A stretch of 64,000 nucleotides of DNA from Desmodus rotundus (lineage: Eukaryota; Chordata; Mammalia; Chiroptera; Phyllostomidae). The stretch covers positions 28,876,139-28,940,138 of the forward strand of contig NC_071388.1 in the NCBI RefSeq assembly GCF_022682495.2, in the 5' to 3' direction. The notes beneath the pieces were generated by a model. The model saw only the letters and a list, made by a program, of their open reading frames with translations. It was not told where the DNA came from and did not search any database. Positions 1 to 11,200 of the stretch are shown in pieces. Made by a program: the position numbers and the translations under genes. How positions within the stretch are numbered: position 1 is the stretch's first letter; the number at the start of each line of letters is the position of its first letter.

Positions 1-1044
1 AATTGCAGTTATTATGATAGGAGCAGACATATTTCTGCATGTATCTTGGCTAGCTTCTCATTCCAATGTAGAGTTATTCATTCTGACGATAGTTCAATGT
101 GAAGAATAAATGAAAAGAATGTGTGTATATCTTCATCACGAAACACTTACAAGTGAGTTCTAAATGCAATTCCTTAAGTATATGAAGACTCTTTCTAGAC
201 GAAATCTCAAGCACTGCACAACATACCTCACTCATTTCTCATAATAACAGCTCTTTCAAATAGAGAGGCAGGTCTGTTTGCAGTGGTATCAGTGTATGCC
301 TTGAGAAAGGGCAGCCTGTCAAGTTCAAGTAGAACTTTAAGAAAGCACTCAAAAGTTATAATGCCTGCTCCTACTTGGGATTTTAATGGTTGTAGATTAC
401 CTCTATTAAAGGATATCCATGTTACTGATCTAAATTATGTTCTTAGGTGATTCCAATCCAAAATAATTCAAAAATAAAATGTTTTAAAGCTTGTGCCCTT
501 TGTGTAAAATATAGCTTTTTATTCCAACTATAATAACTTTATTTTTGTTTATATTTAAATTTATAGTAGATAAAAGGAAGTCTTTTAAGTAAGGATTGTG
601 CTTTATTGATGACAATGAATCACCCTATTTCTCTTTCTCCATAGGTTCACAGTGAGCTGAAGAGCCTCCACTTCTATGAAGCTTTTTCTGAAAAGTAAAC
701 CTACATTAGTTTCTCTCTCTTCCTCACTCTATCTCTTTTAAAACAATTTCCTCCAAATAATCAAAGTTTGTAATCATTCTTTACTGACACCAGACATACC
801 CAAGAAAAATTAACTAAAGGGTTCATAAACATTTTTTTCCTCTCTTTGAAAAGAGATGTAACAATTTGCATTTAGAGAACATGTATTCAAATGACTTCTT
901 ACAGTGGCAGGTAAGAAAACAAGAACGTGTTTAAAATTTAGAATCTGTTCTTGAGTCCAGGGTCTAAAAGTGTGTAAATGCAAATTATTATAGTATTATT
1001 TCAATAGGTGTTAGGCAAACAGCAACAATAAGCTTCAGTAAGCT
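1..1044. other. No gene seen; AT-rich intergenic or intronic DNA
   Basis: I see no open frame, splice-like exon or recognisable repeat here. The stretch is AT-rich and looks like old, unconstrained mammalian sequence. Confidence 0.6.
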
Positions 1045-1430
1045 TAAAGCTGCCCTTGGCCATTGTTTTAGGCAGCTGGGGCAACTGTAACATGGCATCA
1101 CAGATTGCAAGGCTTAAACAGCAGAAACATATTTTCTCACAGTTCTGGAGGTAGAAGGGCAAGATCAAGGTTCCGGCAGAGTTAGTTTCTGGTGAGGTTT
1201 CACTCCTCCACACTATGCAAACTACCACCTTCTAATTGTGTCCTCAAGTGTGGAGAGAGAGAGATCTCTGGTGTTTCTTCTTCTTGTGACACCAGTCCTA
1301 TTACATGAGGATCCCACCCTATAACCTTATTTATTTTTAATTATTTCTTTATAGGCCATATATCCAATACACTCACTTTGGGGGTTAAAGTTCCAACATA
1401 CTGAATTATGAGAAAACAAAATTACTGAAT
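1045..1430 (-). mobile_element. MLT1-like (MaLR) LTR, antisense, decayed
   Basis: Read on the plus strand, this shows the reverse complement of the MLT1/MST class LTR layout. There is a '(g)gcttaaacagcagaaa' block, 'ctcacagttctggagg', 'agatcaaggt', a 'gtgtcctca' block and 'cccaccctataacct', followed by 'gttccaacatactgaattatg'. The order and spacing match the family. Many substitutions and small gaps indicate an old copy. No internal retroviral sequence follows, so it is probably a solo LTR. The exact subfamily is not resolved. Confidence 0.7.
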
Positions 1431-2039
1431 ATGTTATTGTCAAATATCAATTCTAAACCAAGTTAATGCTGGACTATTAAACAAGACCCAAATGGAAAAG
1501 TGTATGTCTGATTTATGAAACGTGTCTCCTTAAGTCATATAACCTCGGAGAGTTGACAATAAGCACCTGTAATTTAGCATACAATTGCATCAGAAAAATG
1601 GGAATCCAGGTTGCTCTTATGACAACAAGGAATCAAGGTAGCCTCATGAGAATTCTGAGTGCTCATCACAGACTCACCCTGCACAATTACATCTATTCTG
1701 TTAGGTAGACATCTTTAGGATTGCCCCCCGTCTTCTGGCTTTCAACAGAATATTATATGAGGACCTAAGCAGCCAAAGACTTCTTAATATTGCCTTTGTA
1801 ATATGGCACATACATCCTGTGTATGAAGAGGTTGAGACAGAGTGATTGGTACCATTTTCTTTTCCTTTCTTTTTTTGTCCCTCTTTTAACCACCTGGTGT
1901 TAAAGAGTGCTTACTCTGACATAAAGTGTGGGTGTGTTAGGAGGAATAGAAGAAGTCTAAGCTATTTTAGGGTGACCAAGAATGTCATTTGCTACCATGA
2001 ACCAGGGACCTGGACAGAGATGATAGAAGGGGGTTTAGA

Positions 2040-2212
2040 AGATGGAGCTCTGAGGCTTCACTCTACCACTCACCAGTTTTGCTATCTCACTTTCACACCT
2101 GCAAAAGGAGGATGTCATGTAACGACCTCATTAGATTGTTTTGAGGAGTAGACATGATGTCTATAACATAGTAGCTTGCACCCAATACAGACAATAAAGA
2201 TTGCTGATATCC
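2040..2212 (+). repeat. MIR SINE, old copy
   Basis: The central part keeps the MIR order: a 'ctaccactcaccagttttgctatctcac' region equivalent to the core, 'cctgcaaaaggagga' for the 'ctgtaaaatgggga' block, then 'ttgttttgaggag' and 'agcttgcaccca' near the end. Sequence divergence is high, as expected for this ancient tRNA-derived family. Confidence 0.65.
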
Positions 2213-3211
2213 TTCCTCAATGCTATCATTCTGTACCACAGTTTCATTTCAGGGTTGTTCTCTAGAGTAGGGATGTCTCTAGGGATGTGGTTGAAAAATT
2301 TGCATTATACTTGGCTTGTCATAATTTAGTACTCTAAATGTAGTAATTACGTAAAAGCAAACAAATAAGCAACCAAAGCATCACATGCTTTATTGATTGC
2401 ACTTTAGGAAAATCACTGCTCATATTTTTTAAATGGAATTCACATAGTAGCAAGTTTCTGACAAAGTGATTAGATAACAGCCCCACAGTAAAACCTGATT
2501 TTAAAAGAATTCAAAGTAATAGCATGAAATAAATGTAATGAATCACTGCTGAATCTGTCTTATCAATGGAAATACTTTTTATTTCATGATCTAATTTCAG
2601 ATACCAGCTTTGTCATTGGGATTAGCATTGTAAGTGGGGAGGAAACCGGGTCTTCAAATATTTACATACTAATTTACTCCAAAGTTAATACTGAAGGACG
2701 TGTACCCCAATCTTTAAATGAACTCTTCTTAAGTGTTAATGGGTTCCTTGATTCTTTCCCCCTGAATCCTCATCTGTCATTTGACAAAACGTGAAGAAAT
2801 TATAGCAATTGGTTGATGGGTTTAAGTGCTGCATTGCCAGTGAAAAGTTTGGCTGCGTGAAGAGCTTCTCCTGTACAGATTATAATGTCCTCATAGTAAT
2901 TTTCAGGTTGGTTGACAATTTGAAGTGCTTTGCTGCATTTGAAAATTATTATATAATCAGTTACATACCTTTGTGTATTTTTTATTCCACTTCAGTAAGC
3001 CCAAAGCAATTGCTAGAAGCAGGCAACCCTGACAAAATTATAAAAATGAGTTGAGTTTTCTTGGTTACTTATCAAGAATAACTTTTCCCTCTGCCTAGTT
3101 ATGCCATTTCCCAGGTGTCCAATATTTAATTTCCTGAAGCCTCCCTCCTGAGGTTAACGCTTGGAGGCTGACCAGGTCCTAATCTCCTAGACATCACTTT
3201 CTTCTCTGCAT
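2213..3211. other. No gene or clear repeat seen
   Basis: The sequence is AT-rich. A 81-codon open frame at 2809-3054 has no family features and I treat it as chance. Confidence 0.55.
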
Positions 3212-3405
3212 ATTAACACAGTGTTTGAGATCATGAGCTTTGGACTGAGAGAAAAATGTATCTAAATCCCAACAGTGATCCTAGTACTATTTATGTACCC
3301 TTGGTAAGGCTTAGTTTTTCTCTTTGTAAAATAAGTGTATTAATAGTTATGTCAGGAGGGTTTAATGTACTTATATACATAAAAAGCTTAAAATAATATT
3401 AAGAA
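3212..3405 (+). repeat. MIR SINE, old copy
   Basis: The MIR signs are 'gatcatgagctttggac', 'aaatcccaacagtgatcc', 'cccttggtaagg', 'tttttctctttgtaaaataag' and a tail with 'gtcaggagggtttaatg'. These occur in the family's usual order with typical divergence. Confidence 0.7.
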
Positions 3406-3589
3406 AGAGTAATAGTCAAAAAAAGCTGTCAGCAAGAGTGGAACGACGAACTCTGCCAAACTTCTCCCATAGAAATATCTGTAGCTGATGAATATTATAA
3501 AATACAGCAACTATTTACAGTCATTAGAAATCGTCTCAAGGACATAAAGAAAATAAGGAAATAGAGTAACATGATGTAACAACCCGTAC

Positions 3590-3745
3590 TGTCCTCTCAT
3601 TCCGTACAGCATTAAGCACCCTCTGTTTTTCTGTCCTACCCAGTTGTGTACCTCATCCTCTTCAGTGTAAACTTTTAAACGACAGGGACCGTGAATGTGT
3701 GCATGCCATTCAATAAACCTGCGTTGACTATATGAATAAATAAAA
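3590..3745 (+). repeat. L2-like 3' end fragment
   Basis: The segment resembles the mammalian L2 3' terminus. 'cgacagggaccgtg' corresponds to the usual 'gggcagggac(c/t)gtg' block, and 'attcaataaacctgcgttgac' corresponds to the terminal 'caataaatgtttgttga'. It is short and diverged, so the family call is moderate. Confidence 0.45.
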
Positions 3746-3913
3746 AAGTAAAGAAATGTGTGACACATAATATGGTTTTAAAAGCTAAACTATAAAATGA
3801 ATGTTAAAGAACAAATGGTGAAAGACAATCAGAATTTAAGACACCCCAATTAACTCGTTATTTGAGAAGGATCTTTCTAGGTGTACAAATATTAAAGAGG
3901 TGTTTCACTTAAT

Positions 3914-4072
3914 TCAGTGTACATCAGAATGACTTTTTGCCAAAACATAGATTGCTGTGCCCTCACTACCAAATTTTCTGATTCAGTAGGTCTTGATGCC
4001 CAAGACTTCATTTTGAAGAAATGTACAGATACTGGTAATAATGTTGAGTTGAGAAACACTTTGAGAAATACT
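3914..4072 (+). mobile_element. MER5A-type hAT-Charlie MITE
   Basis: It is recognised by 'cagtgtacatcagaatgac' at the left, 'acatagattgctg(t)gcc' and 'tttctgattcagtaggtct' in the middle, and 'cactttgagaaatactg' at the right. This is the standard order of MER5A. It is a short, non-autonomous hAT DNA transposon copy without coding capacity. Confidence 0.88.
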
Positions 4073-4211
4073 GAATTAGAATTATTTCTCCATTATTTTA
4101 ATCTGTTTTTTCACTAGCTAAGTTTAGCAACTATAAATATACAGTTTTCAATGTTTCATGAAAAAAATAAGTCATAGATGAGTGCATATATTAACATAAG
4201 GGGAAGAATCA

Positions 4212-4330
4212 TAATACAGTGAAGAGTACAGGATGTGGTTCTAGGAAGAACTGACTTTGTTTTCTGGCTCCATGTCTTACTTGCTCTTGGCCTTAAACAC
4301 ATCACTGACCTCTGAGTGGATGGTACATAG
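4212..4330 (+). repeat. MIR SINE fragment
   Basis: It shows 'agtgaagagtacaggatgtgg', then 'ctgactttgttttctggctcc' and 'acttgctcttggcc...acatcactgacctctgagtg', matching the MIR core order. The 3' part is missing. Confidence 0.65.
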
Positions 4331-4490
4331 CAACACTCAGTTAACAGTAACACTATAAGAGAATGGTTGAAAAAAATATTTTGTATGGTCTTGACTTGCT
4401 GTTTCTGATCAACATTGATGCTCAGTATCTTTTACTATGTGTGTTGGTCATATCTGTTTTATCTTTTGTAAAATGTTTATTTTCCTAGCC

Positions 4491-4666
4491 CATTGTTAAA
4501 AATGTTTATTGCTTTCAGAGAGAGAGGAAGGGAGAAAGTGAAAGAGAGACATCAATGTGAGAGAGAGACATCAATCATTTGCCTCCTATGCATGCCCTGG
4601 CCGGGAATCAAACTCCCAACATTGTGGTGTGCTGGGTGACCCTCCAGCTGAGTCACACTGGCCATT
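4491..4666 (-). repeat. Ves-type SINE, antisense
   Basis: On the plus strand the copy starts with a short T/A-rich tail and a GA-rich block (reverse complement of the CT-rich Ves tail), then 'gacatcaat' repeats. It goes on to 'catgccctggccgggaatcaaac', a B-box-like segment, and ends 'gctgagtcacactggcc'. This is the Ves SINE read backwards. Ves elements are tRNA-derived, transcribed by RNA polymerase III and moved by L1 machinery. Two tandem 'gagagagacatcaat' units suggest a small internal duplication. Confidence 0.85.
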
Positions 4667-5591
4667 TTTGTATTCGGTCCTTTGTTCACTTTAATTGACT
4701 TGTGTTATTTATCTATTTTAACATGTAAGCTATAAGTATTTAGTTTATGACTTGCCATTTTTACTTTCTAAAAGTTACTCTTGATGCAAAAAATTTTATG
4801 TTTAATTTAAGAAAGCATTCATCTTATAGAATAGATCTTTTTATGCCTTGTTCAAGAACTCTTTCCATACCCAAAAGTTTACGTGTGTGTGTATATATAC
4901 ATACATATACATACATATGTATATCTATGCCTGTATTTTAAAGTTTCGTTTATATCATTTGTCCATAATCTGCCTAGGTTAATTTTGTGTAATGTGAGGA
5001 ACAGATGCATGTGTCATCTTTTTCCACATGTATAACCAATTTCAAAGATCAATGTTGATGAACAGTTTCTACCTTTCCTATTTGATTGCTTTTCTAATTA
5101 AAAATGAAAGCAAATGAATGCAACAAACAAGTTCCTAGGGTCCAGGATTAAACCTCATTTCCATGTGGGCACCATTCCATGTAAATAGACACACTTTGAT
5201 TATTTTAAACAACTCCACACTCTTTTTCTGAAACTACCTTCAGTGTAACTTAGAATGGGAACAGTCTATATGTCCATAGGCGTTATTTTCCAGCTTAAAC
5301 AAAATTCTATCATTCTGCTAAGAGCGAGATAAGAAATTCAAAGTTAGGCACATACGTATCAAATTATAAAGTAGGGTCCAGGATGGTTAATTCTCAAATA
5401 GAAATATTGGCATATAACATTATAACTTTTTTTTTTGCAAGTGGGTATTAAATGCATAGGTATCTGTTTATTTATACCATGTAGGAATTTTGTACAAGTA
5501 CCCATGTAACAGTTCACATGGAATATTTCAGCCTCAGAAGTGGCTGAGTAACTCTTTCCTTTGTCCTAGGACACCGAAGACAATATTAAGG
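4667..5591. other. No gene seen; short TG/TA-rich microsatellite at 4881-4925
   Basis: AT-rich sequence. The only structured part is an impure (TG)/(TA)/(CATA) run at about 4881-4925. Confidence 0.55.
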
Positions 5592-5662
5592 ATATTTTTA
5601 ACTTGTTTTTATTGTTGTTCAAGTACAGTTGTCTCCATTTCCCCCCACACACCACAATAACA
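5592..5662 (-). mobile_element. L1 3'-terminal stub, antisense
   Basis: The block 'ttttattgttgttcaagtac' followed by 'agttgtctccatttcccccc' is the reverse complement of the bat L1 3' end. The same motif begins the larger copy at 50878. The copy is severely 5'-truncated. Confidence 0.75.
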
Positions 5663-6219
5663 TTATAACTTGTAATGTGTTTTGTTTTTAGGCACTATTC
5701 AAGCAGTTACACATGCATGATCTCAGTTTATTCTCCCAGCGTGCAATAGAGAGGGTTTATTATAGTACAGAGTTTCACAGGAGGAGGAGTAGATGGATTA
5801 CATAAATTGCCTACATTATATGGGTCATCTGTGAAGTAACTTGAACCTAATTATTTATTATTCAAAAGTATGTATTCTTTTCCCTCATGTGAAATTATTT
5901 TTCTACTAACCCTAAAGTATTTTGGTTGTTTCCTTGTCCTATATTTTCTTTCACTATTGTTGGGTTTTACCACTACAGCTGAGTGAACAAATTTGTGCTC
6001 AGTCTGGTCCCCTTTCCATGTGCGGGTCCTTTTAGGTCCCAGCTCTTTTTTCTTTTCACATGTTGCAAAGAATAAACCACAAAAATAGAAGGTAGGATAC
6101 TTGAGTGCAAAGTTACAAAAGATCTAGTATCAAAGAAAAGATATTGATTTGCAGTATCCAACCCAGATCTCAAATATGGTGTCTTTTTAAATGTTTATTT
6201 TAATAGAGAAGCTGAACAA
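5663..6219. other. No gene seen
   Basis: AT-rich DNA without recognisable features. A 66-codon antisense frame at 5973-6173 has no family signature. Confidence 0.5.
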
Positions 6220-6832
6220 TGTATAGGTCCTGATGCAGACATCGGCCTGCAGTGTCCACAACACTGGCTGAGATGAGATAAATTCACACAGACTACGGCA
6301 TCCACACAGCATGGCTACTCTCTCAAGGGGAGAAGGCCTCGGAGTTCCTCAGCCACTCTCTGAAGAGAAGAACACCCCAACCCTTGCCTTGGCAGGCTTT
6401 TATTGCTTTTCTGGGCACATTATATTAAGGATGGTCCTCATTTAACCTGCACAGGTTTGCTTTAGGTGGTTACCTTTTACAGAAAACAAAGGAGAGGATG
6501 TTGCTAATTACATCAAAAAAGAAGGATATTTGCAAACGAAAAGGGAAAAGTTGAACTGGTTACACTAGTCCTTGAAAGGTTTAGCATAGATTTTAGGAAG
6601 TTACTTTAAAGATATGCAGTAAGCATTTGCTGCCTCAATTCAGGGTGAGGGAGTTTTAGCAAAAAGCAAGTCTCAAAGTGGCCTAGGTACAATGCAGGCC
6701 TGATTCCCCACAGGAGAACCATCTGTGGGCATGGGTCCTGTGTGCTGAACCTCGCCTTCCTCTGGCCCTTCCAAGTGGGAGCTGGGCCCACACCATGCAG
6801 AACAGTCTCCTATAGGTCCAGATATGGGGATC
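6220..6832 (-). mobile_element. Probable retroviral LTR, antisense
   Basis: Read on the minus strand, the block has an AATAAA poly(A) signal (plus-strand 'gcttttattgc' near 6399). Upstream of it is a CT-rich region that resembles the LTR at the window's right edge: 'ctctctcaaggggagaaggcc' here against 'cttctctcaaaggggaaggg' at 63751. That shared block suggests related LTR families. No gag, pol or env sequence adjoins it, so a solo LTR is likely. The ends are approximate and I found no target duplication. Confidence 0.5.
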
Positions 6833-7084
6833 AATGTAGCAAATGTATTGTACTGTATAATTTTCACCAAGAATATATTTGAAAGAAAACCTTACCTGAG
6901 TTTCCTATCATGGAAGTCCTTTTACTTTTAGAAAAAGTTTTTGAAAGGCTTATTGATTTTTAAACTATATGTACATGTAATTTTATATAAATTTTAAACT
7001 CTACATACATATATATGATTTTGTGCAGTGATAACTGGATAATAACAAGATGTAATTTCAACATTAGAATGTAACTACTAAGAT

Positions 7085-7201
7085 AAAGAAATCATTTTCT
7101 CCAGATGCCACCATATATCGGTAGCCCATTGATTCCTGTAGGACACGGGTCCTTTCCAGCCATTTGGACATCAATGCATGGCAATGCCCTTGCTTATAGA
7201 T
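7085..7201. other. Unclassified segment left of the hAT-like element
   Basis: It is less AT-rich than its surroundings and continues in character beyond the hAT-like insertion (7390-7622). The two halves may be one older unit split by that insertion. I do not recognise it. Confidence 0.3.
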
Positions 7202-7381
7202 CGGGGTCCCGACCTCCAGGCCGCAGGCCGGTACCAGTCAGGGCCTGCTATAAACTGAGCTGCTCAGCAGGTGGTGACCTTGAACGTAATGTGCTTGTTC
7301 ATCCTCAAAACATCCCGCCTCCACCTCTGGTCTGTGGAAAATTGTCTTCCACAAAACTGGCCAAAAAGGTTGGGGACTGTG
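7202..7381 (-). mobile_element. Short hAT-like DNA transposon (MITE)
   Basis: Both ends match the ends of the larger element at 23661. The left side reads 'cggggtcccgacctccaggc' and the right side ends 'ccaaaaaggttggggact'. The middle is largely deleted, leaving about 180 bp. Flanking 8-mers TTATAGAT (7194-7201) and TTGTAGAT (7382-7389) agree at 7 of 8 positions, as expected for an 8-bp hAT target duplication with one transition. The element carries no open frame. I recognise the terminal pattern as mammal-wide but do not name the family. Confidence 0.75.
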
Positions 7382-7389
7382 TTGTAGAT

Positions 7390-7622
7390 TCTGTCTTGGA
7401 TGCCTCCATATGCTACTCCTGACTTCAAGTTCCCTGGCAGTAACATGGATGTTGTCTGACAGAAGGTTGGCTGAGGCAATCATCACCCGGAAGGGAGTAG
7501 CTAGCCACTTGCTGAGCTAGGTGAAGCTGCCAGACAGACACCTTGTCCGGCCTCTGGGATGAATCAGAAGAAGACATACAAAGAATCCACACTGAACTGG
7601 CGTCTGGACACTGGTTTGGCAC
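7390..7622. other. Unclassified segment right of the hAT-like element
   Basis: About 230 bp of balanced-composition DNA with overlapping short open frames on the minus strand. None shows a domain that I recognise. It could be the remainder of an old pseudogene or repeat cut by the hAT-like insertion. Confidence 0.3.
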
Positions 7623-8184
7623 AGAAAATTATTGCTATGATTACTTAGATTCATTCAGATATTAAAATGAGAAGGCTTTCACTGTTTCTCACACATACTA
7701 ATATTTTTGTGAAAGGGAAAATAATTTATATATGGGCATAATAGCTTCTTCTCCCACAGTTTCCCATCCTCACCCAGTGCCTTAAGATTATTTTTCAGTG
7801 CCCAATAAGTATGTAAATATATAAATAATTTCTCGTATGTGTGGAGAACAGGAAAAGGAATGGATTTCTGTAGGGCAATGAAGTATTTTTTTTAAGTTTG
7901 AGTACATAATAGATTATGTCTTTGAGGTAATGAGAAATACTTTTGTTATATTTGCAATTAATATTGAAAAAAGGTGCCTGTTGATACATCGGTAGATTAC
8001 TATTTCAAACATTCCTTCTTAACCCTACTGAATAATAGCAATCCAATGATCAGGGTTAATTATTTCTGCCAGTATGGTAACACTTTTCATTGCCCCTCTT
8101 TCTCTTGGCCAAAAAAAAAAAAAAAGCCTAGAAGTTTCTAGATTGTTTTCCATAGTTTAAACATAAATAAGACACTTATTCTTT
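7623..8184. other. No gene seen
   Basis: AT-rich DNA with a poly(A) run at about 8110-8125; nothing else stands out. Confidence 0.5.
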
Positions 8185-10865
8185 ACCCAGTAGAAGTGAT
8201 CTTCCTTGGGGAACCAGAATCTTCACATTCACAGTACCTAAAATTGTGTATTAGAGAACCAGAGTTCTCCGAGTGGGTCACTATGGAGCCCAGTCGTAAC
8301 TCGCCCATTGGTTTTCAATGTATGTACTCCGAGGGCCAACAGTTTCTGGGCATTAGAGCATGTGATATAAGCAATGGGTTCCATGTGCAGATATATGCCC
8401 TGCATCCCTCTGTGGTGAAGTGGGTTACCTGATATGATATAATATTACATGGAACTATACTATGATGAGTCACTCTACCTCCTTAGGTATGAGTGCTGGA
8501 TAAAGGTCTGAAAGCAGGAAAGCCATAACCAAACCTAGAATGTGTATCAGTTCAGGTCAAGATGGACCACTGCCATTCCAGGATGGGAAGGATCCAATGC
8601 AATCAACATCACTCATATGGGTGTCTGCTCCTCACAAAGGATCACGCTGTATTTGGGCTGCAGCATATCACTTGACAGATGGAAAATTGGGCTGTTGTTA
8701 CAGTGGCCACTTTGACTTTGGTGAGTGGGAGCCCACGTTGCTGGGCTCACATGTAGTCAATGCCCCACCCCCCACCATGGTTCCTCCATTCATGTGCTCA
8801 CTGCGGTAGTACCGTGCTGGCTAGTAACAGTGGCTAGATGATATCAACTGGCTCAGCCATTCTGTATCCTTGGGTGTTTAGTTTAGGGAATACAGCTGGT
8901 CTCTGCTGGGCATTGCCACCAAAGAATTCTCTGTCATCCAGATTCCAGGTTTATTTTCAAAGCTGCTGACCAATTAGCCAATTCACTTGATATTACTTCT
9001 GCACAAAAATGCAGGTAATCTGGATTCCCACCTGAACCTCCGATTTGGGGAGATTATCCCCGCATCACCACAGCCATGGTGAAGGGTGCTTTACTTCAGC
9101 AGCAGTCCATTTTTAGGGTGCACTTACATGCCAAATTAATGCCTCCCTAAATATATGTGCTCAGCCTTTTCCTCCTCTGTCAGCTGATCATAATGGTGGC
9201 ACCACGCAGTCCTGCCTGTGCACTGTGGGTGAGGCATGCATGCCGTGGCAGTGGATGGGATTGGAACTGCCCTTTGGCCCTGCTTTTCCCTGATCACAGA
9301 TGTACTTTTTCCATTTTATTATATATTGTTACTGGACCTGTACGACCACATAACATGATGAATAAGCCTTAGAGAACCCAGGCTGCTGTGGACTACCCCT
9401 CAAATTTTGGTTTGAATGTCCAGAAAGATAATGCCATACATACACCAAGAGACTGTGCAAACTTTATCACTCACATGATAAGGCTTTCTGTAGAGATTAG
9501 AGAGGCTTTCTAGCAGGTTGAAAAATGGAATGAGAGAGAGAGAGTAAGGAGCTTAGATTGGAGTTTTGACTGTGGTTAAGGGATGGGGCCAGGATAAGGG
9601 TTCCTGCTAATGTCAGAAGAGGGAGAACCTGGACTTTTCTACAAGCTTGCCAAAGGACAGGATACATGGGAAGAACGGCGAGGGTGAGGCTTCAAAACTG
9701 TCAGCAAATAACAACAAAAAATGGAGTCAGACTCCATATTACACAAGACATTATGGGGAGTGACAGCTCCATGGCCATTTTATATCTTGTGGCCCAGAAG
9801 CATAAAAAAAGGAACTCTGTTTCAGATAGTGCACCGACTTCATTTCTTTGACATTTGACCAAAAAATGTCCTCGCTCAAAACCCTAAAGGATTATATTCT
9901 CCCGTCGGGCTTTCTATAAAGCTGACCCAGAGTCCAGTATCCCCATGGGTACTTTAGTGTTGTAGGGTGCGTGGAGTCATATGGTCCATGCAGCATGGAT
10001 GCTTTGCACCTCAGCCTGAACCTGCTGCAAAGAACTTTTCTATCTTCAGGTATCATTTAAAACTAATGGCATGTTGTGTGACAACTAATGGATTGGAATA
10101 ACGTCTCCATATATGGAATGTATAAATTCCATATTTCAAGAAGTCTACCAAGCTTCATGATTCCTTCTTTGTGTAGTTAAGTGTGAGATGGAATAATGTG
10201 TTAATTATTTGGCATGTGATTCACAGACCACCAAACATGGAGACATACTACTAGACCCCCCAAAAATTCACTGCTGTGAGGGTTATGAATCTTAATAAAA
10301 TTTATCTCCTACTTTTTAGAGCAGCATGTGTTATAATGGCCCTTATCATACTTGCCAGTTTTTACTTATCTAATCTGATTAACGTAGTAATATCATTAAT
10401 ATAGTAGTGAACAGGATAATTAACCGAACCTTTGGGCATAAACATAATATGTGTAATTATCCTTTCCACATAAATGCAAGCTGCTTTTGACTTCCTTTAT
10501 TAATAGGGAGTAAATTGCCAAATCCATGGCTACAGACTGTATTCCTGAGGCTACGTTAGTTTAAGAAATATACCACATCAAACATACTATGTTGAGGTTA
10601 TTATTTGGTAAAGATGACATAAACTACTATTATCTGCCAGGGTCTATATGAGAAGTTGATACAAATGTCACTATCCACCGTATTATCTCTGTGGCATAAT
10701 TAACTGAGCTATCTAATGCCTGAAAAATCTAGTTTTAGCTACAATATGAAATTAATGACCGCAAGCCTGGCTGCTATGCATCCTACCCATTCTGTTTGTT
10801 TACCAACATGTGCAATGTGACTACCATCCACCAGTGCTAAGATGTCCAGAAGTAATGAGAAGGCA
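8185..10865. mobile_element. Old repeat-like region, possibly ERV-L-type remnant
   Basis: This 2.7 kb stretch has a more balanced composition than its flanks and several broken frames on both strands, which suggests decayed coding DNA. It has the look of an ancient retroviral internal region, but I cannot identify a catalytic motif for protease, reverse transcriptase or integrase. I see no paired LTRs. The retroviral call is a hypothesis; a relic DNA transposon or unrelated old repeat remains possible. Confidence 0.3.
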
Positions 10866-11069
10866 GGTAGGAGGGCTGTGTGGGCCATTTATAATGACTT
10901 CAACAAAAACAAACTCTGAAACCTCAAACTGTGTGTTCCCCGTCTCTAATGGACATATGCTTATTAAATAAATCAACATATTTCCTTCAACAAGAAAGAA
11001 TGTACCTTCTTCCATCTTCTTTTTTGAACTTGAACTTTAGAAGAATCACCTGGCAAAAAGACACCACAG

Positions 11070-11200
11070 GGAAAAGGGCATGAGCATAGATAACAAATAA
11101 GACTAGATTCAAATTCTAGTTCAATTGCTTGAAGGATAAGCAATATTGGGTAAGTGGTGAAATCTCTATGAACTTATCCAAATATAGATGGCAATGAATT
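11070..11200 (+). repeat. MIR SINE fragment
   Basis: 'gggcatgagcatagataac', 'gactagattcaaattctag' and 'gggtaagtggtgaaatctct' keep the MIR order (head, 'ttcaaatcc' box, 'ggcaagttacttaa' region). The copy is diverged. Confidence 0.55.

Noticed and set aside
1846..2151. 101-codon plus-strand frame
   Set aside because: It overlaps a MIR SINE and has no family features or conserved start context.
8540..8809. 89-codon plus-strand frame in the unclassified region
   Set aside because: No domain, no splice context, and surrounding sequence looks repeat-derived.
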